This document shows positions 54,072 through 62,458 of a DNA stretch of 64,000 nt, piece after piece; position 1 is the stretch's first letter; each line of letters begins with the position of its first letter. The position numbers and the translations under genes were made by a program. Source of the DNA: JASHPR01 sp963729365 (GTDB lineage: Bacteria > Actinomycetota > Actinomycetes > Streptosporangiales > Streptosporangiaceae); the NCBI GenBank assembly GCA_963729365.1, contig CAVSNQ010000013.1, positions 558,001 to 622,000 on the forward strand. The letters are read 5' to 3'. Below the pieces are notes generated by a model. It was not told where the DNA came from, searched no databases, and saw only the letters and a program-made list of their open reading frames with translations.

Positions 54072-55022
54072 CTAACCGCGGGCTGAGCCGACTGTCTGCC
54101 CGTCAACAGCCGCCGCGTCCAACGACGCCTCCACGAGCCGGGAATACTCTATGCATCGCTCGTAGTAACGGGGATAGCGCGACCGAACGCGGGTTTCGAG
54201 CTTACGAGCATAAATGGGCCTGCTCTTCGACCGTCCTATCAGATGCGTATAGGACCCTGCCTCACCTTCCCTGTACGCTTGCTCCGCGGATCCGAACAGC
54301 GTCGCCACCCTGACGGTCCTGAATGGCGAGTGACGCCTTGTTGTATGGTAATCAAGGCATGCCGCGGGAAGGAACATCTCCAACAAGCCGGCGACCTTGA
54401 TCTTATTGTCAATTTTCGCAGCGGCCTCCCTGTTGCCGCGATGATCCAGCATTTCAAAGACGAGCTCAGCGCAATACTGGATGAAGTCAACCCGGTGCCC
54501 GCCGTAGATGCCAGTGTTAAGACTTCTCTGATGGAAGCCATAGAGGCTCCGGCACCACTCAACCTCCTTCGGAAGCCAGCCATACGGACCACCTCGAATT
54601 GCCTCTAGCGCAGCGAGCCTGTAGTAGTCCGACGCATCGGTAAAGTGCTCCGGATTCTGGGCGAGAAGGTCCGCCTTAGTCAGGCGCTCGGGAAGGCCAG
54701 TCCAGAGATAGACGTCATTATCGACGTGAACGAACGGCTCATCCTGCGTCCGGAACGCCTGAACTTTCCCGAGAACCCACCAGTCAGGGTCATATCCGTC
54801 AATTTCTGACAAGTCCAGCCGCACGTCGTCGAAGACAAGCCCGACACCGTCCACCAGCATCTGGCGGCCGACGCTATCCGTTACCAGTCTCGTGCCGTCG
54901 AAGTGGCGCCGTGCGGTCTCCACCGACAGCACGCACGACATGAGATAGTGCGCCACTGTCGGCCAGCCGCCGCCAGGGCGGGCGGCAAAGGGCTTCGACC
55001 AGTGGGACCAGACGGCCAGCAT
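54072..55022 (-). CDS. DUF6734 family protein (glycosyltransferase-like)
   Basis: A 316-residue protein of the DUF6734 type. The start LAVWSHWSKPFAARPGGGW, the early LVTDSVGRQMLVD, the acidic motif FVHVDNDVYLWTGLP (DXD-like, near residue 97-111), and RSLNTGIYGGHRVDFI match members known to me. The DXD motif and overall layout suggest a GT-A-like sugar transferase, but the family has no proven function. It is the last gene of an operon and its start overlaps the stop of the zinc-ribbon gene by one base (TGATG). Base composition is lower in GC than most of the window. Confidence 0.75.
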   Translation of the reverse strand: MLAVWSHWSKPFAARPGGGWPTVAHYLMSCVLSVETARRHFDGTRLVTDSVGRQMLVDGVGLVFDDVRLDLSEIDGYDPDWWVLGKVQAFRTQDEPFVHVDNDVYLWTGLPERLTKADLLAQNPEHFTDASDYYRLAALEAIRGGPYGWLPKEVEWCRSLYGFHQRSLNTGIYGGHRVDFIQYCAELVFEMLDHRGNREAAAKIDNKIKVAGLLEMFLPAACLDYHTTRRHSPFRTVRVATLFGSAEQAYREGEAGSYTHLIGRSKSRPIYARKLETRVRSRYPRYYERCIEYSRLVEASLDAAAVDGQTVGSARG

Positions 55023-55303
55023 CAGAGCAGGCGACCGCCAATCGCAAGGTCTCCCGACGAGGTTGGCCCGCGGACTACCGTCCCGTGGGCTGTGAATGAC
55101 CCTTTCCGCGGTGATTGGTCGTACCCGCGAAGCTCCTTCCAGCGCGCGCGAGCCAGGTCTCTCCGCCAGAGGTACCTTTCCTCCTCGAGGCCCTTCAGGG
55201 AATCGAGGAATTCAGAGTCACGGAGTTCCCATCCACATCGCCCGCAGCGAATCATCTCCGGATCGGTGCTGTACTCACAGACGCAGCAGACCACAGTCTT
55301 CAT
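55022..55303 (-). CDS. Small zinc-ribbon protein
   Basis: A 93-residue protein. Two CxxC knuckles lie at the N-terminus (CCVC with Cys6/Cys9 and CGRC with Cys20/Cys23), forming a four-cysteine zinc ribbon. A helical, charged middle follows (LKGLEEERYLWRRDLARARW) with a polar C-terminal tail. No family name is claimed. GAGGAGG precedes the ATG, which overlaps the stop of the CHAT gene (ATGA at 55300-55303), so translation is coupled. It could be an adaptor for either neighbour, or the modified target of the DUF6734 enzyme. Confidence 0.7.
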   Translation of the reverse strand: MKTVVCCVCEYSTDPEMIRCGRCGWELRDSEFLDSLKGLEEERYLWRRDLARARWKELRGYDQSPRKGSFTAHGTVVRGPTSSGDLAIGGRLL

Positions 55304-58300
55304 CGATCGACCTCCTCAGGAATCTTTGGTGCCCTGATCCTCGCCTTATCCAGTACGTCTCGAATAGCGGCTGCTCGCTCCAGCCAGTTTTCGCCGAAGC
55401 CCGGTGACTCCGCGTTATCCGCCCGCCCTAGGTTCTCCATGAGCTCCGCCTGCTCTACGGGGGGCAGCGACACGCCCTGCTTAGCCAGTTCTTGAGTCAG
55501 GTCCTGCGCACGCCGAAAGCTCTGCTTCGCTGTGGCAAAGTCCCCCAACGCGAAGCGAAGCTCGCCTTCGGCGATGAGGACCGCGCACTCATACTTGGAG
55601 CTCAGGTCCAGTGGCCCGAACCCCAAGGCGTCAGATCGCCGAATTGACTCCATGGCCTGGGACGCGCTCTTTAGCTCATCGGCAGCCTTGGCATGTTCAC
55701 CTTGGCATCGGAACACCCGGGCAAGTGCCGTACGGGTTTCAATGACTGAAGGATGCTGGTCTCCGATATCTTCCAGCCGCAAGGCCAGCGCCCTTTCGAG
55801 AAATTCTTTGGCCCGCCACGCGTCGTACACCCCGCCTCGGGCGCGCAGAATCTGGCCTAGATTATGAAGCATTTCGGCCAGCCCCAGCTTGTCAAAACCG
55901 GTGCCCAGGGCCTCGCTGCCGATTTCCACCGCTTTGCGTAGCGCCTTCTCAGCCTGTACTAGGTCACCTAGGAGATAGCAGGCACATCCCATGTTGTCCA
56001 GGGCTTGCGCGACATTAGAGTGCTGCGGATTCCTGGCGAACCAGAAGTAGTACGCCAGCTTGTGGAATTCGATGGCCTTGGCGTACTCGCCGCTGGCCGT
56101 ATACGCCATGCCGAGATTGTCTCGGCCGACGGCGATGAATTCTTCACTGGGCGACTGAGCGCTCGCCTCGATCTCCAGTGATAGCTCTAGCTTCTTGACC
56201 GCTTCGCCGGGCTTACCTATTTCGGTCAGCACAATGCCCAGGTCATTTAGCGAGCGAGCTACCTGAATACTATTTTCCCCGAATGCTTTCTCTCTTGCCT
56301 TTAGCGCCCGTTCCTGGAAGGCGTAAGCCTTGAAGATTTCACCGCGAGTACGATAGTAATAAGCTATCCTCACCATGAGCCTGCTCGCCTGCGGCATTGC
56401 TATCTCATACTGCTCCGATATCGCCAAGCACGCTTCGGCGTGGGGTAGGGCAAGCGCGCAGCGGGCGAAATTATCGGCGAACCAGCTCTCGTAGAATGCG
56501 TCCAGGAAGAGACCGACGACGACAGGGAGTAGTTCGCGCCGTCGCTCAGGGGGCATGTTCTCGCGCAAGTAGGTCCGCAAGAGGCTGTGCAGGGATATCG
56601 CACGAGACCCGGGTTGCGCCTCCAGCAGTGACCGCTCCCGGAGAGTTCTGACGAGAGTCGAGTACTTGGATTGACTGGTCAGCGCCTCACGAAGTTCGCC
56701 AAGCGGCTCGTCACCCTTGGCGGGCAAGGTCAGGATCGTCTCGGGAATCGGATCGGAGGCGAAGAGGGAACAAACCTCCAGGAGAGAGTACGCGAGAGCG
56801 GAACTGGCCTGCAATCGGCCAAGCGCGTCCTGCCACAAAATATGAAGCTCGTCGTTGGGGTCATCGTCGAACGTCCAGGGTATACCTGTCGGCGCGTATT
56901 TCCTGGCCGCGACCTCCAAGGCGAGAGGCAGACGGCCCAGGTGACGAGCTAGCCGTTCGGCGTCAGCATCACTCGCGCCGTCAATACGGTCCATGAGATA
57001 TTTCTTCGACACGGCCATCGGAAGAGGCCCAAGATGCAGGTAACCTGGCACCAGGTCAGGTATGTCCTGAAACCCGCGTGTATCTTGGGTGGTCGCAATT
57101 ATGTGCCCTCTCAGGGTGGAGATACGGGGGATGTAGTCCTGGACGGATTTCCAGTCCCTGACGTCATCGAAGATCAAAAGCCATCGATCCCATTCTTCGA
57201 GCTTCTTTCCCAGCGCGTCCCGTAGCTCTCCGGCATTCGGCTCTGGCGCAGTGGAAATCTCCAGCCTCAAGGCCAGCAGTTCTAGTCTTGTGCTGACGCT
57301 CGATTCCTGCGAGGCAGGAACGAAATATATGAGATCGTAATCATCTCGGTACTTCGCCGCATATGCCTTCGCTAGCGCCGTCTTGCCTTGTCCGTCGAGG
57401 CCGTGGATGACCAGGAACCGGTCCTTGGACAGCTTCTCGTGGCACACGGCCAGCTCGTGCTCCCGGTCTACAAAGCGCTCCTGGTCAAGGGAATTCGGGA
57501 GATCGACCTTCAGAGCGGGCTGACGACGCTCGGCCTTCTCGGGTGCGGGCTGGGTGAAGTCGAACAGGCGCGTGCCCTGCGACCGCAGGTACAGCACCGG
57601 GGTGACCCATTCCAGCGTGTCCGGGTTCGGTCCGGTCAGCGCGTTCCGCGCGATGCGGACCGCCTCGTCCACCCCCCGGTTGTGCACGAGCGCCTGGTAG
57701 AAGTCGGCCGCGAAGTCGGCCGCGGCACGGTCAGTGATCGCGAACTGCATCGCCACCACGGCCGGTACCCGGCGGACCAGGGTGGCGGCGGTGCTGGAGA
57801 ACACGTTCAAGGCCCCGCCGGCACCGGTCTTGCAGCTGTTGAGAACCACGAGCCGGGGCATGGCGTCGCCCACGCTGAGCAAATTCGCCAGGGCCGAAGC
57901 CCGCACGAGCTGCTGGCCGCCTCGCGCGTCCGCGAATGCGATCACCCCTTCGCCCCGTTGCTGGTCAAATCCGCCGTGCCCGATGAAGTGGAACACGTGG
58001 TAGCCCGCATAGAGCGCTTCCTTCACCGCGTCCCAGCTCTGGCCCGGCACCCAGTCCACCGCGACCAGGCCGCGCTCCTGCGCCGGGGCCAGCAGCTGCC
58101 GCAGCCGGCGCTGCTCGGCGTCGGTGTCGAGCGCGCCCAGGTCCGCCGGCAACGCGGTCATCCCCAGCACCCGCAGCGGTGCGGTTACCGTCAGCGGGCC
58201 GATCGGTTCCAGCACGTCGACGTAACGCACCATCGGACTGCGGAGGCACAGGTAACCGCCATAGCTGTGGCTGTACAGCAGCTCCCACGGCAGCACCGCC

Positions 58301-58644
58301 AGCTCCGGAGCGCGTAGCCGCAGCACGATCCGCAGCCTGCCACCGGCCAGCTCCGCTTCGTCACGGCTGGACACCAGCAATCTCTCGGCCCAGTCCGGGA
58401 TGGCCGACTCGAACAACGCCCGCCCTGCCCGGCGCAGCGAGAGTTCCAGCTCCGGGTCTACCGTGCCGCTCTGCGCCGCCGAAGCCAGCACGCAAGCCTG
58501 TAATGTCTCCGGGTTCGCACCGAGACCGGCCGGATCAAACCTGACGTCCGCGCTGTCTCCCCCGGCGGGGGAAGACACGCGCAGGCGGTAGCCATCATCC
58601 CCTTGGCCGACCAGGTCGATTTCGAACTCACGGTCCTGCGGCAC
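55300..58644 (-). CDS. CHAT protease / NB-ARC ATPase / TPR protein
   Basis: A 1114-residue protein of three parts. Residues about 1-370 are a CHAT caspase-like protease with the catalytic histidine (His223 in FHFIGHGGFD) and cysteine (Cys271 in LVVLNSCKTGAG) both intact. Residues about 385-700 are an NB-ARC-type ATPase (P-loop HGLDGQGKTALA at 415-426, Walker B WLLIFDDV). The remainder is TPR repeats, for example ARSLNDLGIVLTEIGKPGEA. Such CHAT-STAND proteins are regulated proteases in bacterial conflict systems, and the TPRs probably sense a trigger. The base composition drops near 57520, at the CHAT to NB-ARC linker. Confidence 0.88.
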   Translation of the reverse strand: MPQDREFEIDLVGQGDDGYRLRVSSPAGGDSADVRFDPAGLGANPETLQACVLASAAQSGTVDPELELSLRRAGRALFESAIPDWAERLLVSSRDEAELAGGRLRIVLRLRAPELAVLPWELLYSHSYGGYLCLRSPMVRYVDVLEPIGPLTVTAPLRVLGMTALPADLGALDTDAEQRRLRQLLAPAQERGLVAVDWVPGQSWDAVKEALYAGYHVFHFIGHGGFDQQRGEGVIAFADARGGQQLVRASALANLLSVGDAMPRLVVLNSCKTGAGGALNVFSSTAATLVRRVPAVVAMQFAITDRAAADFAADFYQALVHNRGVDEAVRIARNALTGPNPDTLEWVTPVLYLRSQGTRLFDFTQPAPEKAERRQPALKVDLPNSLDQERFVDREHELAVCHEKLSKDRFLVIHGLDGQGKTALAKAYAAKYRDDYDLIYFVPASQESSVSTRLELLALRLEISTAPEPNAGELRDALGKKLEEWDRWLLIFDDVRDWKSVQDYIPRISTLRGHIIATTQDTRGFQDIPDLVPGYLHLGPLPMAVSKKYLMDRIDGASDADAERLARHLGRLPLALEVAARKYAPTGIPWTFDDDPNDELHILWQDALGRLQASSALAYSLLEVCSLFASDPIPETILTLPAKGDEPLGELREALTSQSKYSTLVRTLRERSLLEAQPGSRAISLHSLLRTYLRENMPPERRRELLPVVVGLFLDAFYESWFADNFARCALALPHAEACLAISEQYEIAMPQASRLMVRIAYYYRTRGEIFKAYAFQERALKAREKAFGENSIQVARSLNDLGIVLTEIGKPGEAVKKLELSLEIEASAQSPSEEFIAVGRDNLGMAYTASGEYAKAIEFHKLAYYFWFARNPQHSNVAQALDNMGCACYLLGDLVQAEKALRKAVEIGSEALGTGFDKLGLAEMLHNLGQILRARGGVYDAWRAKEFLERALALRLEDIGDQHPSVIETRTALARVFRCQGEHAKAADELKSASQAMESIRRSDALGFGPLDLSSKYECAVLIAEGELRFALGDFATAKQSFRRAQDLTQELAKQGVSLPPVEQAELMENLGRADNAESPGFGENWLERAAAIRDVLDKARIRAPKIPEEVDR

Positions 58645-58647
58645 GAC

Positions 58648-58830
58648 TCACCCCCGGCTCTCGTCGGAGATCGTTACACCAACCTGATCAGCGCTCACCG
58701 CGACGTCGCCGAATTCTCCCGGTGCCGCACCAGGGCTGCTGTTTAACTCCACGCTGCCCGTCACGGTGACCACCCTCACCCGGCACGGCGGCGCCATTTC
58801 GGCAATTAGGAACGCGGGCCCCAGCGCCAC
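58648..58830 (-). CDS. Small hypothetical protein just upstream of the CHAT gene
   Basis: A 60-residue frame (or about 50 from the second ATG) ending VSADQVGVTISDESRG, 3 bp before the CHAT start. The composition is moderately acidic with no known motif. Spacing suggests it could be the first gene of the operon, but no strong ribosome-binding site is evident, so it remains a weak call. Confidence 0.35.
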   Translation of the reverse strand: MALGPAFLIAEMAPPCRVRVVTVTGSVELNSSPGAAPGEFGDVAVSADQVGVTISDESRG

Positions 58831-59026
58831 TCAGTATTAACGCCTAGCATAACCGCCGACCTCTGGCAACCGCCGCTTCGCTCGGTCTTCGCCTGCCAGG
58901 CGGCGAAGGTCACGGAGCGGCAGCGCTCCGGCTCGCCGGATTAAGCCGACTGGCGGGCGGGAAGAATCCGGCCCTGAGCGCCGGGGGACGGTCACGGCCC
59001 AGCTCAGCCACGGATTCGAGGTTCGG
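58831..59026. other. Promoter-containing gap
   Basis: About 200 bp between the start of the CHAT operon and the divergent small membrane protein. It should hold both promoters. No gene is seen. Confidence 0.4.
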
Positions 59027-59338
59027 ATGGAACCCCAGGCGAGAATCACCGCCAAGATCGAGCATGCCCGCGAGGTCGAGGGGATTCTGCAATGGATTGG
59101 CTGGTCAGTGGCGGTCCTCGGGCTCATTGGCGTGACGGCGTTCGCGGTGCTGTGGGCGATCGGCGACCTTAACGTCGAGCAGGCCGTCAGCCTGATCCTG
59201 GGGACATGCCTGGCGGCCATCCTGTCGGGCGCGACCGCCTACGGATCCGGTGTCAACGTGGGGCTCGGCGCCGAGCGCCTGGACATCGCGGCCAGAGGCG
59301 TATCCCCCGGGCGGGCGGAAGGCCCCGCGGATAGCTGA
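59027..59338 (+). CDS. Small two-helix membrane protein
   Basis: A 103-residue protein. A basic N-terminus is followed by two hydrophobic helices (VAVLGLIGVTAFAVLWAI and AVSLILGTCLAAILSGATAY). The C-terminal 30 residues are soluble and acidic. No family is recognised. It is divergent from the CHAT operon, and its 3' end is close to the convergent nitrilase-like gene. It could be a membrane partner of the conflict operon, but nothing shows this directly. Confidence 0.55.
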   Translation: MEPQARITAKIEHAREVEGILQWIGWSVAVLGLIGVTAFAVLWAIGDLNVEQAVSLILGTCLAAILSGATAYGSGVNVGLGAERLDIAARGVSPGRAEGPADS

Positions 59339-59347
59339 TCGAGGGAC

Positions 59348-60418
59348 TCACCGGCTGTCCGGGCGCACCCAGATGTCCCGCTCGTGCATGAGCTCGACCT
59401 GCTTGGCTATCACCTCGTGGCGGTACTCGTCGTGTCCGTACGGAGCACGGTCGAGATAGAGGTTCTTCGGGTAGACCGGCTCGGAGTAAATGATCTGGTA
59501 CTGCTCGGTGGTGAGATCCTTGATCCAGTTGTCCCACTGCGCGTTCGCGCGGAACCGGCGGAGCGCCTCGATGTCGACGGTCCCGGCGACCCACGAGGAG
59601 CCGCCGCTGTAGTCGTGCCGCCCGACGATCTGCCCGCGGTAGTCGATCACGGCCGATCCGCCGCCGAAGGTGTCGATGGGGACGTCGGACTCGGCGTGCA
59701 GGTAGTAAGTCCCGACGTTGCACGCGATCAGGTACATGTTGTTGTCGAGGGCCCGCGCCCGGTTCTGGATCTCGAACAAGCCGTTGCCGACGTGCGGGTG
59801 CGGATAGGGGCCCCGGTAGACCACCTCGGCGCCGTTCATGGCCAGGCCGCGCGCGTTCTCGGGATAGGAGCCCTCGTTGGCCATCAGGAATCCGAGCCGC
59901 CCGATCTCGGTGTCGGCGACCGGGTAGAACGCATCGAGGTTGCGGCCGTACAGCTCGATCCACTTGTCCCAGACATTGTGCGGCGTCACCGAGTGTTCCA
60001 CCGGGAGCAGCGGCACGACCTTGTGATGCCTGAGGATGACGTCGCCTTCGGGGGAGAGGATGAAGCCCACGTTGAAGAAGCGCCCGGGGAATTCGGGGTG
60101 ACGCGCCTTGGCCTGGGCCATCAGGAAGGCGTTCCACTGGCGGGCGAGCCCGCCGAGATAGTCCGTCTCCGGGCCCGGGATGTCGATCGCGCACTCCCGC
60201 GCGAACTCTTCGTGATCGAGATCGAGGACCTCGTCGTTGAAGCCCTGCAGCGCGCCCTCGGGCACGGCGATGAGCCGGACCGGCAGGTCCAGGCTGGACA
60301 GCCACGACGCGGCCTTGATCAGGTGCGAAAGGTGCTCGAGGTTCACCTCGATCTCATGGCGGTGGCGGATGCCACGCATGGTGGGTACCAGGCCCAGGGC
60401 CTGATAAGGCTCGATCAT
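59348..60418 (-). CDS. Nitrilase-superfamily protein lacking the catalytic cysteine
   Basis: A 356-residue protein with the carbon-nitrogen hydrolase fold. The catalytic glutamate (Glu54 in VPEGALQGF) and lysine (Lys133 in LRHHKVVPLL) are present. At the nucleophile position, where amidases read CDDGNYPE, this protein has Ala180 (MANEGSYPE). The rest (GLAMNGAEVVYRG, ARALDNNMYLIACNVGTYY, GQIVGRHDYSGG) is well conserved, so the loss looks family-wide, not random decay. It may be a regulatory or binding protein. It is divergent from the ferritin-like/DUF362 gene. Confidence 0.85.
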   Translation of the reverse strand: MIEPYQALGLVPTMRGIRHRHEIEVNLEHLSHLIKAASWLSSLDLPVRLIAVPEGALQGFNDEVLDLDHEEFARECAIDIPGPETDYLGGLARQWNAFLMAQAKARHPEFPGRFFNVGFILSPEGDVILRHHKVVPLLPVEHSVTPHNVWDKWIELYGRNLDAFYPVADTEIGRLGFLMANEGSYPENARGLAMNGAEVVYRGPYPHPHVGNGLFEIQNRARALDNNMYLIACNVGTYYLHAESDVPIDTFGGGSAVIDYRGQIVGRHDYSGGSSWVAGTVDIEALRRFRANAQWDNWIKDLTTEQYQIIYSEPVYPKNLYLDRAPYGHDEYRHEVIAKQVELMHERDIWVRPDSR

Positions 60419-60589
60419 GGCTTGTCCTTTCGACCGTGGAGCCTGTTGTCAGCCCGGCCGCTCGCCCGGCGCTGCGCTGTCTGCTTGTCTACCCCGGGAC
60501 TATGCGTTCTGTCCGGATGTCGGTGATCCGGGCCGGCTGCGGTCTCACGTATCGTTATCTACTTGCTACATCACGTAATAGGGGGCGGG

Positions 60590-62458
60590 TTGGCCGATCT
60601 GGAGGCGGTGCTGCTTGACGACACGCGGGTACTGCTCGAACGGTGGCGGCGGGAATTCGCCGGGCGGCCCGAGGCGGAGCGTGAGCGGCTGCTGCTGCTC
60701 GCGCTGGAGCGGGAGCAGATCGTCGCCGTTGCCTACCGGGAGGAGGCGGTGGCCGGGCGGGTCGCCGAACTGGATGTCGGCGCGGCCGCGCGGGCGCTGG
60801 TCCGCCAGACGCTGATGTGGATCTGGAAGGACGAGCAGCTGCACTTCGAGTTCATGCGCGGCCTGCTGCTCGAATCGGACTCCGTGATCTCATCGCTCGT
60901 CGTCTACGGCCGGCAGGTCCAGGGCACCCTGTCGGGGTGGACGTCGTCGACCGCCACCGGCCGCCAGGCACGGTCGGCGCCGCTGCGGACCGGCGCGGCC
61001 GGCGCCCTGATCGCGGTGGCCGACATGCTGCACCGGATGCCCGCCCCGCTCGCCCGGGAGCTGCGGTACCAGACGTTCCGCCGGTACTGCGCGCTGAACG
61101 TCGCGCTCGAGGCCAGCGCCGAGTTCGCATACCGGCGCCTCGTGCAGGTGGCGAGCTCGCCTGAGGAGCGGGTCGCCTTCGACCGGATCCGCGACGACGA
61201 AGCGCGGCACGCGGCGGCGTTCCGGCTGCTGACCGAGGTCCTGACCGATGACGATCACCTGGCCGCCGACGTGTCGGCCGAGCGCCTGGCCGGGCAGCTT
61301 GGCCAGATCAGCCCCTGGTTCCTGCCCGCTGCGCAGCGGCCCGCCGAGCCGGCTCCGGCGGCGCCGCGGTCGTTCGGTTCCCGGGCGCCGGTCGTGGTGC
61401 GCAGCGGGCGGACCGACGCCGACAAGGCGGCCGTCCTGGAGGACTGCCTGGACCAGGCCGGCCTCGGCGCGCTCGCCTCGCGTTCGGCCTCGGCGGCGAT
61501 CCGGGTCTCGTTCATGCTCGGCTATGACCGCGCCGATCGCTCGAACGTCAACGATCCGGAGCTGGTCGACCGGCTGGCTCGCTACCTGCGGCGGCGCGGG
61601 GTGGCCGACGTCGCGGTGCTCGAGGCTCCCACGGTCTACGACACCTTGTTCGGGAACCGGTCGGTGGCATCGGTCGCCGCCTACTTCGGCTTCGACTCAC
61701 CGTCGTACCGGATCGTCGACATCGGCCAGGACCTGCAGGCGTGCACCTTCGATCGCGGATTCGTGCAGAAGGCGATCACCAGCACCTGGCTGGGCAGCGA
61801 CCTCCGGATCGTGATGCCGAAGCTGCGGACGGACCCGACCGAGTTCGCGCACCTGAGCCTGTCGACGCTGGAGGGCAGTACCGGCGCCATCGACGCGACC
61901 TTCTACGCGGGGCGCCAGGTTGACTTCCGGTCCGCGACGATGATGCTGCTTGATGTGGCCGCACCTCATTTCGCGATCGTCGACGCCTGGGCGCCCGTGG
62001 CCGACGGGCCGTTCGGCGTGATGGGTTGCCATCGCCCGGCCGGGATCCGGCACATCTACGCCGGCCGGGACGCCCTGGCCGTCGACGAGGCGGTGCTCGG
62101 CGACCTCGGCGTCGCCGACGCCCGCCGCGCCCCCATCGTGGCGCAGGCCTACCACTGGTTCGGCCTCGAACCCGCGCCGGTCATCGTCGACGGGGTCCGG
62201 CCCCCGCTCGGCAGGCAGCTGCGCGGCGCTCACTCGTCGGCGCTGCTCCGCGCGCTTGGCACGATCTCTTACCCCATCTACATGTACCTGAGCAACCGCG
62301 GAGAGCTGTTCGTGCCGGCCATGGACACCGCCGCGTTCCCCCCGCTGCGGAGGTCCGGCGCGGCCACCCGCTCGGTGCGCTGGCTGAGCCAGCGGGCGTT
62401 CGGATTGCGGCCCCCGGCGGTCGCGCCCGCCGTACGGGCGGCTGGGCGGCCGTGGTGA
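60590..62458 (+). CDS. Ferritin-like diiron domain fused to DUF362
   Basis: A protein of about 622 residues. The N-terminal 240 residues form a helical ferritin-like domain with candidate iron ligands: Glu in LALEREQIV, the ExxH in KDEQLHFEFM, Glu in EASAEFAY and the ExxH in RDDEARHAAAF. The C-terminal part is DUF362-like (IRVSFMLGYDRADRSNVND, LVDRLARYLRRRGVADVAVL, IVMPKLRTDPTEF, HFAIVDAWAPVADGP), without the ferredoxin cysteines of some DUF362 proteins. The start is uncertain: TTG 60590 or TTG 60563. The stop overlaps the start of the methyltransferase (GTGA), so the two are coupled. The fusion suggests an oxygen- or redox-dependent biosynthetic step. Confidence 0.8.
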   Translation: MADLEAVLLDDTRVLLERWRREFAGRPEAERERLLLLALEREQIVAVAYREEAVAGRVAELDVGAAARALVRQTLMWIWKDEQLHFEFMRGLLLESDSVISSLVVYGRQVQGTLSGWTSSTATGRQARSAPLRTGAAGALIAVADMLHRMPAPLARELRYQTFRRYCALNVALEASAEFAYRRLVQVASSPEERVAFDRIRDDEARHAAAFRLLTEVLTDDDHLAADVSAERLAGQLGQISPWFLPAAQRPAEPAPAAPRSFGSRAPVVVRSGRTDADKAAVLEDCLDQAGLGALASRSASAAIRVSFMLGYDRADRSNVNDPELVDRLARYLRRRGVADVAVLEAPTVYDTLFGNRSVASVAAYFGFDSPSYRIVDIGQDLQACTFDRGFVQKAITSTWLGSDLRIVMPKLRTDPTEFAHLSLSTLEGSTGAIDATFYAGRQVDFRSATMMLLDVAAPHFAIVDAWAPVADGPFGVMGCHRPAGIRHIYAGRDALAVDEAVLGDLGVADARRAPIVAQAYHWFGLEPAPVIVDGVRPPLGRQLRGAHSSALLRALGTISYPIYMYLSNRGELFVPAMDTAAFPPLRRSGAATRSVRWLSQRAFGLRPPAVAPAVRAAGRPW

